From Cucumis sativus (Eukaryota > Streptophyta > Magnoliopsida > Cucurbitales > Cucurbitaceae): 64,000 bases of DNA. Below the pieces are notes generated by a model. It did not search any database. It was not told the origin of the DNA and saw nothing but the letters and a program-made list of their open reading frames with translations. Position 1 is the first letter of the stretch. Every line of letters starts with the position of its first letter. Shown one piece after another: positions 36,434-49,100 of the stretch. Position numbers and translations under genes: made by a program. The stretch lies in assembly GCF_000004075.3 (NCBI RefSeq), contig NC_026660.2, positions 30,879,498 to 30,943,497 on the forward strand, read 5' to 3'.

Positions 36434-39400
36434 ATGCTGCGGAACCTTCATACACGGCGTCGCGGTTCCTATGGCGCCTGCTTTTGCGCCTTCGCCGCCG
36501 CTTTGCTGCTTCTATTTTCAGTCTCCCTTCTGTACACTCGCCTCTCTCGCTCTCAGTCACACACTCACTCTCCTCACATGTATCCTAAATCTCTAGGCAA
36601 CATTCTCGTCTCTGATTCAGATGATGATAGCGACATTGTTTTGGGAACTACTACCACCGACGAGGACAAGATCGATGAGCTCGATTTTGTGGATGAGGAC
36701 CTCCAATCTAGGGCTTCCGGCGATGAGGATTTGGGAGAGGATGAAGATCAATCTGATCAGGTCAGGGTTTCTGGATTTTATTTTGACCATGTTAGTGGGG
36801 CTATTAGGAAGGTCTTTGATAACAAACGTTCCATCGAAGATTGGTCTGATGACACTTCTGGTTTTCCTATCGGATTAGGTGAAGTGGATCGCAGTAAATC
36901 TGCGTTTGGCTCTGATGATGTACCGGTTGATGAAGAGGTGAGGAGGAAAGCAAGTGAAATGACTGGGATCGAGGACGCGCTTTTGTTGAAGGTGGGTGGA
37001 AGAGTTTCGCCCTTGAGAGATGGGTGGGGAGACTGGTTTGATAAAAAGGGCGACTTTTTGCGGAGGGATAGGATGTTTAAGTCCAACTGGGAAGTCCTCA
37101 ATCCACTGAACAATCCCCTTTTGCAAGATCCGGATGGTTTGGGTGTGGCCTCTCTAACTAGAGGTGATCGAATTGTTCAGAAGTGGTGGATCAACGAATT
37201 TAAAAGAGCTCCGTTTCTTGTTAACAAGCCATTGGGTGTTACACGGAAGGTCTTTAATACGGAAGTAGAAAATGGCAGTATGCATGCAAGCATCAAGAAG
37301 AGCGGGAGCCTAAGTGGTCAGACTGATATAAACTTCATGGACAATGGTAAGAAAACTGTAAATGAGATTGGGACTTCAGATGAACGCACTCGGAATAACC
37401 TTTCGAGGAAGAAAGTTATCAATTTTGATGAAGATTCGAGTTCCCGTTTTAGTGGCTATAGAACTTCAATATCTAGGAGTACTAAGAACGAGAAGAGTGG
37501 AGAAAGACGCACAGAAAAAGCTGATGTAGGGGATAAGCCGGTACTTACTAAGGGTGCAGGATTTAAACCAAAGGCTGTGCCTCATACTTTGACTAGTGTA
37601 TATGCAGATGGCAAGAGATGGGGTTATTATCCTGGCCTACATCCGCATCTGTCATTTTCTCGTTTTATGGATGCATTCTTCAAGAAAAATAAGTGCGAAA
37701 TGAGAGTTTTTATGGTTTGGAACTCACCTCCTTGGATGTTCGGGGTTCGGCATCAACGTGGGCTAGAGAGTGTGTTCTTGCATCATCAAAATGCATGTGT
37801 TGTTATTTTCTCGGAGACAATTGAGCTTGATTTCTTCAAAGATAACTTTGTGAAAAATGGGTAATTATCATATGAAAGTCTTGCAAATTCACACATATTT
37901 TATTTTTGTGATTAACTGCAATTTTTGTTCAACAGTTACAAAGTTGCGGTTGCTATGCCAAATCTTGATGAATTACTGAAGGATACACCAACCCATAAAT
38001 TTGCTTCCATCTGGTTTGAATGGAAAAAGACGGAGTTCTATTCCACTCACTACAGTGAGCTTGTACGTTTGGCTGCTTTATACAAGTAAACCTTCTCTCA
38101 CTATCTCTAAATTTTCATTTTTTCTATTAAGATATTTATGAATGCAACTTTTCAACTGTACAACATGGTTTGTGCGTCGTCTTTTTGTTTCTTGCCAAAT
38201 GACAAGGGGCTAGAAAAACATTAGGGGAGATCCTTATTCCAAATATTACTAGACGATATTTCATTTTGAAGGCTGCACAAGAGTCAATTACTTAATATTG
38301 TATAATATTTATCATTCTTAAGGGCTAAATATATGTGCTTATTTCTGATTCTAGGCTCACAAATATGTAAAAAAAATTGATTTCATGTTAGGATAAGAGC
38401 TACAAAAAGAGGTAGGCAAGGAGATGCTATGTCCACATTCTTCTTTTATAGGTTTCTTTACATGAAGCCAATTGTCAATGTTAAAAAGTTTGGACCATTT
38501 CTCAATTTATGCATGTCATCCATTTGCAGGTGCCATGTTAATCTTCTATATATTGTTTCAATTTGATCGGATGTCCCCGAAGGGACGAAGCCATTTGTCA
38601 ATGTTATTAGGTCATAATTAGAGGTGCTCTTCTACTTGTAACCCTCAACAAGAAAAGGCAAACTCACTACCATCATCCAATTTCCTTTTGTGAAAATCTA
38701 CATGTTTATGAGGGTTTTATATGTGTGTATATTTTTGTGCATTAAAGAGGGTGCGGTACCTGGGATTAATGCCTGCTAGGTTGGATCATAATGTTTAGAA
38801 GACAATTTCTCCGGGAAATAGGGCCAAGAACTACTTGAGTAAATTTTAGTGACATTTAAATGTAATCATCTTATTATGGCAAAGGCATGTCTGAATTTTG
38901 TACGGAGTTTTGATGGTGTATTTGATTTTTCTGATTAACTACATTACAAATTTGTTTCATTCTTCAGGTATGGTGGAATCTATCTTGATTCTGACATTGT
39001 AGTCTTGAAACCTCTATCCTCGCTTCACAATTCTGTTGGGATGGAGGATCAGCTTGCTGGAAGTTCTTTGAATGGGGCAGTCATGGCATTTAGAATGCAC
39101 AGGTATGTGGCAGTTTAAAAACGGGTATTGGTTCTCAGAAAATTCATATTCAGCTTAGGAATCGTCTATTTTATTTAAACAGAACGAAATTTTCTTTTCT
39201 GAAAACATAATGGCTGATAACATCTTTTGACTAGTCTAACTTGAATGAACATGTTTCTGGAAGGGAAAAAACATTTTATGATGTAGAAAAAAAGGAGAGA
39301 AAAAAAAAAAGAGTAAGAAACCCCGTTTACATTGAGAAAAATGAAAGGATATAAAAGGCATAAAGTATCAAGTCCCAATAAAAAATGAAGTTCGACCTTC

Positions 39401-41942
39401 ACTGAAAAAAATAGGAAAAGAAAGACTTCAATCCTATAAAACTGCCGATATCATAATTACAAAAAGGTCTAGAGGCTAACGGCCACAAAACCTCCTCATC
39501 GGGACTCTTGAGCTTTCTTTTAATTCCATTGTTTCTCTCAAGCCAAATAAACTTGCAAAGAAGCTTGCATACCAAAACACATTGCCCTTGATGCAAAAGC
39601 CCCTCCTCCAACATACAAAAAGTTAAAAGATCGAGAGATCGACACAAAATTGAAATAAATTTCCTGTAGAAAATAAATGTCTTCTAAGCTTTTGAACTAT
39701 GGAGGGTTTAGATAAAACTCCCACAATGTATATGAACAGAGGCCCTGAAATATAACATACGTTGTGGAACTCTAAAAGTCACAAAATAACTTTTTTCAAA
39801 ATTGTAGGCAGGTGACCAAACGTGCCCCAGCGTTTTGATGGTCCCCAAGGACAGACTAGAGGTGGTTTAGAACATGGGAGAGAAATTATAAATGTATTCG
39901 TTGATATCCTAGCAAACCTGCTGGGGCTGCATGAATGTGCAACTTTTTTTTCCTCTTTATCCTTGTCATTTGACCAAGTTGACAATAACAGCAATATTAA
40001 AGCAGCACTAACAATGATAGTTAATATATTGACTAATGTTTTCGTTGTATATAATTGTTGTCAGGTTATCTGTACAGTTTTGTTCATTAAAAATTTAGAT
40101 TCTTCTGTATTTACTTCCAGCAACTATCTTGTAAAAGTATTTGATAGGTTCCTTTATAAAGAAAATGTATTTGATAGGTTGGGGGAACTGTCAAGTGTTT
40201 CTCCACGTTGTCAAACACTTCACTAATCACTGAGCGGTACACGGTGACCACATTTGTCTTACTAATCTGATTACCTTGGATTCTTTTGTTGAGTTATAAG
40301 TTCTACTTTTCTGCAGCCCCTTTATAATGGAGTGTATGAAAGAATACTACTCAACTTATGATGATAGAAGCTTTAGATGGAATGGGGCTGAGCTCTTGAC
40401 AAGAGTTGCAAACAGGTTTTCCAGCGAAGTGCCTGCAGAACAGTTTGAGTTGACTGTGCAGCCATCTTTTGCATTTTTTCCCATTGCTTCACAAAATATC
40501 ACTAGGTAATTTCGGATTAAATTTGCTCGTGCATCTTATCCTTATATACGAATCTACATATTATTAGCATCCTGACTTCTGAGTCTGACATTATTCACAC
40601 ACACACACACACAAAGTCACATTTTAGTTAAAAGATAAAATGTACGAATACTTTCAAGGAATTGCCAAAACAGTGATTGGATTGATATGCATTTTTTTAG
40701 CAAACTGTAAGCCAGAATTGGCTGATCAGCCTACGAAAGTGTCAGCCAATTCGAGAGGGTTGAGTTTTCTTTATTCCGAACACTATGCCTTTTCCTTTCC
40801 ACTCCTTACTTACCTATTTATAGTAATAGGTTTTTTACCCTTCCTCACATGCATATTTACGATTGGAGGCAGACTTCTCACGTGAGGGAATTAGAAAGGA
40901 GAACAATCTAATAAAACCCTTTAGAATCTTGTACAAAGAAAGGCTACAAAGATAACAGAATTTCGAAGTACAATCCAGAAATTCTCCTTCTCGACGAAAA
41001 TACTCTGTTTCCGACCTAACATACTAAAGGATAGCCCACAACATTTTGCTCTGGAAGGTGGAATTAGAGGAATGGCTGTTGGATAAAAAATGACTTTCAC
41101 ATTGTTTTGGAGGGCACTTCTTACATTGAAACTTCCCTCTTCCCGTTTGTGTGAGTTCTCTCCGTCTGCAAATTAACACGTGAGGTCTGTCTATTCCATA
41201 TCTTCATAGCATAAATTAGAAATGAACATTTATCTATAATAATCTCACCCACCCCTGTTTTTCTTTTGAACTTCTTTCTCTGCTGTTTTTCTGGCGTCTG
41301 TAGAAGTAGAAGGCTCTTTTGTGACATCAATCACTCATTTTTCTTTTGCTTTCTCCCACACTGTCAATAGGCCCCAGGTGGCCTATTGGGTAATGCGAGA
41401 AGTGTTGAAGGAGGTTTACTTTTTCCCCAGGCCTCCACCGTTCATGTAGTTATTTTCTTGAAAATCTTACAGCCCAGCTGCCATGATTCGACAATTTGAT
41501 ATTAGTCGTGGAGATCGGATTCAACTCCTTAGGCACCTAGTTGCTTTCTTGGGGACATTTTGGAATCAAAGCAAAGTTATTCAAATAGGCACTTAATCTG
41601 TTCTTTCTCTAAACATGTTATGCAATCTAATAAGTTGAACTATCTGTTGTGGAACTTTGATTTAATTACTTGAACCATCTGTTGTGGAACTTTGCTTATT
41701 TCAGTTTAGATGATTTAACTTTTCGTTCTTGTGCAATCAACGATATTGCAAATAGATACTTTGCTGTACCAGTGGGTGCAACCGAAAAGGCTGAACATGA
41801 GTGCTTACTGAAGAAAATCTTGGAAGAGTCGGTGACATTTCATTTTTGGAACAGCCTGACATATTCACTCATTCCCGAGTCCGAGAGCCTTGTGAGCAGA
41901 CTCCTCCAACATACTTGTATCAAATGTTTAGATGTATTGTGA
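36434..41942 (+). CDS. Golgi alpha-1,4-glycosyltransferase-like protein with DXD motif (At4g19900 type)
   Basis: Five exons (36434-37860, 37936-38085, 38968-39102, 40317-40505, 41756-41942) encode 695 residues. A short basic N-terminus and one hydrophobic helix (about 14-36) give type II Golgi topology. Residues about 60-410 form an acidic, poorly conserved stem. The catalytic part contains [17 protein letters not shown] with the DXD at 533-535 (Gly_transf_sug family) and continues into an alpha-1,4-glycosyltransferase (Gb3-synthase-like) domain with NGAELLTRV and [12 protein letters not shown]. It matches the plant family of At4g19900. The sugar donor and acceptor are unknown. It is somewhat longer than the ~644 residues I recall for Arabidopsis, mainly in the stem. 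Introns 2-4 carry a U6 pseudogene, a LINE fragment and unclassified repeats. Confidence 0.92.
38464..38606 (-). pseudogene. Retroposed U6 snRNA pseudogene with target-site duplications
   Basis: On the minus strand 38586-38483 aligns from end to end with plant U6 snRNA: it starts GTCCCTTCGGGGACATCCG, has GAAGATTA-CATGG-ACCTGC in the centre, and ends GAGAAATGGTCC followed by a T-run. Substitutions are mostly C-to-T or G-to-A. The ACAGAGA box reads ATATAGA and the AGC triad reads AAC, so it cannot be functional. No USE or TATA precedes it. Twenty-base direct repeats with one mismatch lie at 38464-38483 and 38587-38606, abutting the U6 5' end, as expected for LINE-mediated insertion. It sits in intron 2 of the glycosyltransferase. 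Confidence 0.93.
39230..39670 (-). mobile_element. Truncated LINE 3' fragment in glycosyltransferase intron 3
   Basis: Minus-strand 39560-39516 reads [15 protein letters not shown], the W-x-E-R-N-N motif of LINE ORF2 C-termini; further down the frame is [14 protein letters not shown]. The A-rich plus-strand segment at 39280-39360 is the reverse of its 3' tail. It lies antisense to the host gene and is degenerate. Confidence 0.7.
40590..40615. repeat. AC dinucleotide microsatellite
   Basis: About nine CA units in intron 4 of the glycosyltransferase. Non-coding simple repeat. Confidence 0.9.
40880..41350 (-). mobile_element. Possible degenerate LINE-type repeat in glycosyltransferase intron 4
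   Basis: The segment 'cttgtacaaagaaaggctacaaagata' resembles the heads of the other LINE tails (compare 11390), and downstream sequence has the same pyrimidine-rich style. No decisive protein motif was found. Confidence 0.25.
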
Positions 41943-43157
41943 TTTTTTCTATCTAGACCACACCTAAAATATGCAGGAAATTTTCAAAGTATTTGAGCAT
42001 AGTTGATTGAGTTTTTGTATCTTAATAGTTAATAGTGTGGTTGGGGTGTCATAGGAATTCTATTTCTGGGATCCTCCTGCATTTTGGTGTATATCCATAT
42101 GAGGTAGCCCTTTGTTTCTCTATTTCTAACTCTGCCTGTAAATACATGTGCACATTTAACCATCTTTTGCTCTTATTTCCGTTATATATATAAACAAAAT
42201 TCAATACTCCAAGGATAAGAGTGTAATTTTTGTAATCATTTACCAAATTAAAATTGAACTCAAAGCTCATACATAAAGTAAAACAGTTTATAACTTAGGG
42301 GTTGTTTGACTCACTATCGGAAACATTTTAACTCCAATGGTAATCATTATTGAAGTTTCTATATGTCGTGGATCATAGTTGTCGAGAAACTTCAAAATTA
42401 GCAACTCTTACCCATCACTTCTCCGACACTTGGTAGCCTAAACACTCATCACTAAACTGAAACTACATTCAAAATTTAGGGTATAAAATATATAATAAAC
42501 CTGAACATAGTAGAGGATCGACATTTTCATTCATTTTTTTTTTTCAGTTTAAAACTGGTGGGTAAAAGAAGAACTCGTGGGTTAATGACTCCATATAAAC
42601 CTGTGTTTGTCCCAATAAATTTATGAGCCCTATCAAAAAACAAAAAAAAAAAAAAAATTGTCCATATTTACAACATGATCTAGCACAAACTTTATTATTT
42701 TATTATATTTATAATTTTTCAAAAATTGTTTTGGCAACTATCCTTGTTTATTTGCTAATTGAACTAAAACTTGGGATGGAAAAAGAAAATGGCGCCAATT
42801 GGATCAATTTCGCACGAACGGGGAAATAAAAGTGGTGGAGATTTATAATTTTGCAAATTACGATCTTCTTTTTACAAATTCCGCTTCGGGTTTTGTTTAT
42901 CGGTTTATGGGTGTTCGAGTAGTCCCTTCATCCAATTTTCTGTCTCGTTGTTTCAATTCAGAGTTCGTCGATGTTCGTCAAACCAATTAGTACTCAATCG
43001 ATACTTCTGCTATCTGCATGCTAACTGCTGAACATTCCTCGATACTAGTTGAAGAAGAAGAAGGACATTACTCATTCCCTTCCTCTCACCAGTGTGGTGC
43101 TCCGACCGCGTTGGAATTGGCTTATACTTTTGCTCTGGACCTGGGTATTGGTTAGAG
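41943..43157. promoter_or_regulatory. Intergenic: glycosyltransferase 3' flank and POLH promoter/leader
   Basis: 41943-42100 is probably 3' untranslated sequence. 42290-42500 has a repetitive, MITE-like look but no inverted ends that I can prove. An A-run lies at 42643-42657. GGCGCCAAT at 42791-42799 is one base off an E2F site, of interest before a DNA-repair gene but weak. 42980-43157 is a likely 5' leader. Confidence 0.4.
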
Positions 43158-46100
43158 ATGCCGGTAGCGAAGCCGGAATCATCAGATGTCAGAATCATCG
43201 CTCACGTAGATATGGACTGCTTCTACGTTCAAGGTTCCGATTCTCTTTCACAACTTGCTACGCTTCCATTCTGGAAGCTATTTTGAGATATTCCTTTTAA
43301 TTTCTACTTTCCCGCTCCAATGCAATCTTTCGAAACTACCATCAACTTTGAATTCCTGCGTGAGGGGACTTCGAAGTTCCTAATTTTGTTTTAAGGCTTC
43401 AAGAAGACCAACTTCGAAGCACAGTCTGAAATTGCTCTTTGTAAAATGAAATGCAAAATTTCCATCTAGAACACATTGGTTATTATTGAAGTATCGATTT
43501 AATATTACATTTATTTTAACCAATTAGCTAAAGTTCTCGAGTCTTGTGATTTAGTAAGGTGTCAGTGAGGGGTCCTGTGTTTGAATCTCTGTAATGTCAT
43601 TTTCTCATTACTAATATTGGTTTTCACTTGTTGGTCTTCTACGAATTTTTAAGCCCACAAGTGTGATGGTATCCAATTTTGGTTTGAGCGTTAAGATTCT
43701 TGATAAGGATTTATATGACAAGAAAATTTAGATTGCTGCTGCATAGCTTGTGATGAGGTGTTAGTGGGGTTCACGTATTCCTTTGGGCGCAAAGGTTAGC
43801 ATTAGTATCATGGATCTGTAGATTTCCTCATCCACTCTTGTGGAAATTAGTATTGTATGATCAGAAAAGTTTATGAAAAAATTTGTCTGTCACGTTATGC
43901 TTTTCATACTTTATTTCTGTTATCACGCTAGACAACATGTTTTTATGGTTGGTTGCAAAATCGTTTCTTTCTCTCAAGCGTTTTGTTAATTGATATTTCT
44001 GCAGTTGAGCAACGGAAGCAGCCGTGCTTAAGGGGCTTACCTACTGCTGTGGTTCAATATAACTCATGGAAAGGTGGTGGCTTGATTGCTGTTGGCTACG
44101 AGGCACGCAAGTTTGGTGTGAAGAGGTATAGACCCTTCTTCCTCTGAGTTATATTTTATTCTCTTAAAAAATCTGACAAGCTTCAGATCAATGCGAGGTG
44201 ATGAGGCAAAGAAAGTCTGCCCTCAAATTCAGCTAATTCAGGTTCCTGTAGCGCGTGGTAAAGCAGACCTCAAGACATATCGGGATGCAGGTTCAGAGGT
44301 CTGTAGTCCAGTTTGGGCATTAAGTCTTCTCTGTTAACAAGGAATGTTAACATTTGATGATGGAAAATTATTAAAATTGTAGGTTGTTCGTGTTCTTTCA
44401 AAGAAGGGAAGGTGTGAGAGAGCATCAATTGATGAAGTATATCTTGACCTTACTGATGCTGCTGAAGCAATGTTAGTTGAAACTCCTCCAGAGAGCATGG
44501 AGGCTATTGATGTCGAGGCTCTTAAATCACATGTCTTAGGTCTTGATCAAGAGGTCAAATACAATCTCTTAGATTTCTTCATTCTTTGATCTCCTGCTTA
44601 AGTCATGACTTAAATATGTAGTGACCTAAAACATGTAAATTTTTAGGCGCCAATTTGCACTATCATTTTGACCAAGGCTTATAACTAACAAAAATGTTAC
44701 AAAAAGAGCCTTATTTGGCACAAATACGTGATCAATCAAAATCATAGAATTTGTATCAGGGATACTTCCACTTCATGTACAATACACTGCTTCTTGGTTG
44801 TGTTTTAGTTGGAAATTCTCTTGTAACTATAGTCGTTCCATGATTGTGGAGTTAGTTTTTTTTGTGGGTGGTGGTTCCTCCTTTTCAGTTTTTGGAAAAC
44901 AGTTTTGGAACACCTTCACTTTCTGCTCTTTGAGAATGTTGCCTATGTTATGTCCATGACTTTGAGAACCTTCATTTTGAAAAAGGAAACTGATCCCTTG
45001 TTTCTATTAAACACGTATTTTTCCAAAAGATTTCTCCATTGAAAACTCTGCTCTCAACGTCTTCTGTGAATAAACCACCATAAACTGAAGGGGAATCTCT
45101 AAGACTCTAATAACTATTTCTTGCATGCATATCTTTTTTCCCTCTTCCTTTTAGCTTGCTACACTATCGTTTTCTTTTTCCATTTGTATCAATAAAATTC
45201 TAAGAAATTATATCTACTCCATAATGTTGGTAATATTAGCTATGCACTGGCCTGTTCATCAGCTACTATGTTATATTCAATATTGAAATTGGTTTTAAGT
45301 CAGGAACAAAGTGATGGCCAAGAATGTGTCAGGAAGTGGCTTACAAAGTGTGATTCAGATTATCGTGATAAGCTGTTAGCCTGTGGAACTCTCATTGTTG
45401 CTGAATTAAGGATGCAAGTGTTGAAAGAGACCGAGTTTACTTGTTCTGCTGGAATTGCTCATAATAAGGTAGGATGAATTTGTTTGTTCACACTGAATCC
45501 TATCTTTTATGCAATACTTTTTTTTTCTACTGATAAATATATTTTTAATTATATATGAGATTGTGAGCAGATGCTGGCTAAACTTGCTAGTGCCATGAAT
45601 AAACCTGCCCAACAAACTGTTGTGCCCCTCTCCTGTGTGAAAGGATTGCTTGATTCGCTGCCAATAAAAAAAATGTCAGTCTCCATATGTCATATCACAT
45701 ACTAACGTTATGTTTACATTTAATTTATCTGCGTCAATTTTGAAATTTTGTGGCAGGAAACAACTAGGTGGAAAGCTTGGGAGTTCTTTAGAAAGTGACC
45801 TTGGTGTGAACACTGTTGGAGATCTATTGAAATTTCCAGAGCAGAAGCTACAAGAACGTTATGGCATCAATACTGGGTATTTGATAACTGAATTCAATGT
45901 TTGATCTTTTTTCTTTGAAAAGGAGACAAGTCTCTGTATTATATATTAGTAAAAGAAATGAAGTGAGACTAATGCTCAAAGTACAAGAAAGTTATACAAG
46001 AATTGGGAGGCACAAGGATCGGAAGGTGTACCCAGGCATTTCAACTAGGTTGACATCCTCTTAGCAGTCTCATCAGATCCACCAAATAATCCAAATAAAA

Positions 46101-49100
46101 AAGAAACCAAGAGGTGACTGCCGATCAAAAATAAAATAAGCCACACTACAACATAAGAACAGACCAAAGGGACTGAATCCTACACAAAACCTTGCAAAAC
46201 AAAGACAAAATAAATACTTAAAAACATCCCTAAAAAAGACTGGAGCAAAAGCTCAGAAAACTACAATTAATAGATAGCAGAAAACAGTAGACAACGGGTA
46301 ATGTCTCTTATCTCTTTTTGAAAATCACTTTTGTTTGTTTGTTTGTTATTTCTTTTTTCGTGGGGGAGGGGGGATTGAGGGAAGTCTTGTCCCTAAACCC
46401 TAAACAGTGAACTACAATTAGAGGCTCGTAATAAAAGAATTTTACTTTTTCATTTTTTCTTGAAAATAATAACTTTACTTTTTTCTTTTGTTCAGTACTT
46501 GGTTATGGAATATTGCTAGAGGAAGCAGTGGGGAAGAAGTACAATGTCGCCTTCTTCCCAATAGCCATGGTTCTGGGAAGAGTTTTCCTGGGCCCCAAGC
46601 TCTGAGGACTATTGCTTCAGTAAGTTTGTCTATCAGTTTTTCATTTCATTTCATTTTCTTTATCAAGGGCAATGGACACCAGTGAGATCTATTTTCCCGT
46701 CATCACAGAGTTCCCATCATCATTCCCCCTTCTGCAGGTTCAGCACTGGCTAACTGAACTTTCTGAAGAACTGAGCGAGCGTCTTAGTTCTGATTTAGAT
46801 CAGAATAGGCGGATGGCTCACACCCTTACATTTCATGCTACTGCATACAGGGTATGTTTTTTGTCCTTTGACATGCTGTGAGATTCTGTCCCACGGCATG
46901 AATCAAGTATTAACAGGATGGATTGCTGCTCACTATGTACTGAAGTTTGATTATTCTTGGTGATGCAGTTGAGTGACTCAGATTCACATAAAAAGTTCCC
47001 ATCCAAGTCTTGTCCCTTGAGATATGGTGCTGCTAAAATTCAGGAAGATGCATTAAACTTATTTAAGGCTGGACTGCGGGATTATTTAGGTTCTTACAGA
47101 GCTAACATCCTGGGAGATTCAAACAATGGATGGAGAATAACTTCTCTTTCTGTCTCAGCAAGTAAAATTATGACCATACCATCTGTAAGTTTGAGCATAC
47201 CTGGCAACTAATTCTGTGGTCTGGTTATGTTTGATCACTAAAGGCTGTTTGTTTCACATGTTTTGGAATTAGTTTTGGCAAAAATATAAAAGAAATCATA
47301 ATTGTTTCATAGATGTTTACTTTATAAAACCTGGGTAATTATTACCCAAGGATAAAAATACTCCATGAAACATGAGATTTTATTGTCCTTCTTGAAGATG
47401 GAACATTTTTCTTTGAAAATGAATAGGAGAGAGAAAACACTCGTCAACTAATTTCAAGTGATTTGTATTATTATTAATTATATAATATAAATATTTTAAT
47501 TAATTAAAAAATATATTTAAACAGAATCTGTTAATTATTTTTTAAAATTTTTTATGAAAAGGATAATTTAAAGGTTAATAAACTATCTTGGTCTTGGGAC
47601 CGTTAAATTTAGTTTCATACTTTCAAATAGATCATAAATTAGTCTCTAGTGATAGTTTATGGTTAACTTTTCTAAAAAAGATTAGTTTTTGTTAGCCTTA
47701 GCTCTATGAAGTTTGGAAGGATTTTCACATTATGCGTTGTTAAAGGGAAATTATAGTTATTATTACTTTATCCAATTCAATACAAATAAACTTCACTAAC
47801 AATATTGGCTAATTTTAACGCATGGCTAAAATGGTAACAAAATAGCATCAACCTAATTTAAATTATTCTTGATATGAGCAAAACTGGCAAAACAACACAG
47901 ATATTTAACTCTCATATTAATTATTTTTCATATGCAAATACGGACACTCATCATATACCCTAGACATTCAATTCTTAAGTATTTAACTCCCAGATATTCC
48001 ATATGACATATCTAAACATATCTATACATATATATATCCTTATCCATCGAGAAACATTGTAAAGAATGTTTATTTTATTTTATTATTTTTTCAGTACAAG
48101 ATGCTGCGCTTTTGGCCCAAAGAACTTCCCAAGTTTTCTGTCTGACTTTGATAGGAAACTTCACTGATGATTGTTTAAATGTTTTAGCATCTTAACTCAT
48201 ACTGTTTTTACGGCCAGAATCTACTGTTGAACTATACTAGTTGATGTGTGTGGGAACCACTCGACTCTCGTAGTGATTAATCAGTTCTGTACATTGGGGC
48301 TATCTTTCTTTTAATCTGAACGTGCAGCCTTATGCTTGTGGTAGGGAATGTGTTCAATTACAAAATACCTGCATGTCCAGCATTCATCTTGCACGTCATC
48401 TGAGCAACCCCAGGATAATGATATACAAGAAACTGCTTTACATTCAGGTTCAAGAGTTAAAATATGTTTCCATCAATTTTGTGCCTCATGTTATTATAAT
48501 TAACGAGAACTTCCTGGTCACTTAGGTTGTACGAATTATTCAGTGATGGATTCAAATGAAGCTCATGATGAACGTACTGGAGAAGAAATGAAGATTGAGG
48601 ACGAGCATGATCGTTTAGGTTGTACAGACTATTCAGTGGACTTATGTGAGGCTTTTGATAAATCCACTGGAGAAGAAAAGGAGGAGAAAGCTACACATAG
48701 ATGCAATTTGGATGAAGAGGAGGGTGAAAGGGGTTCATGGAAAGATGAAGTCATGGTATGGGATAATCAATAATTCTTTTGCTAAATCTGTGTTCTTGTA
48801 ACATATTCTACAACTTCCATATCAAGTTGTTTTCAATATGATCTTTAAATGTTGTGGTAGCTTGACTGTTTGAAATCAATAATTTTCAAGTTCTACTTTT
48901 AGGTCCTCCAACTCCAAGGTTGCCCTTTCTTAGTTTCTGTGAACCAATTAAAGATATTATGAAAGACTAGGTATAACTGCAAATGAAGTATATATGACCA
49001 CTTTTCCTGTTTGCAAATTGTGTTGAGCAGTTTTGTATGTACTCAGATAAATTGTAATGAGCATATTTTAATTGCTACAAGATTGAATGATGAGTTGCTG

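Noticed and set aside
38483-38586. Functional U6 snRNA gene
   Set aside because: ACAGAGA box and catalytic triad are altered and no USE/TATA promoter precedes it; target-site duplications show retroposition.
39822-40226. 134-codon open frame in glycosyltransferase intron 3
   Set aside because: Lies between well-supported exons, matches no family and overlaps repeat-like sequence.
48094-48180. Candidate POLH exon after a strong T-rich acceptor
   Set aside because: The phase required by exon 10 meets a stop (TGA) after about 16 codons; the exon at 48345 gives the conserved GxCSI-KY continuation instead.
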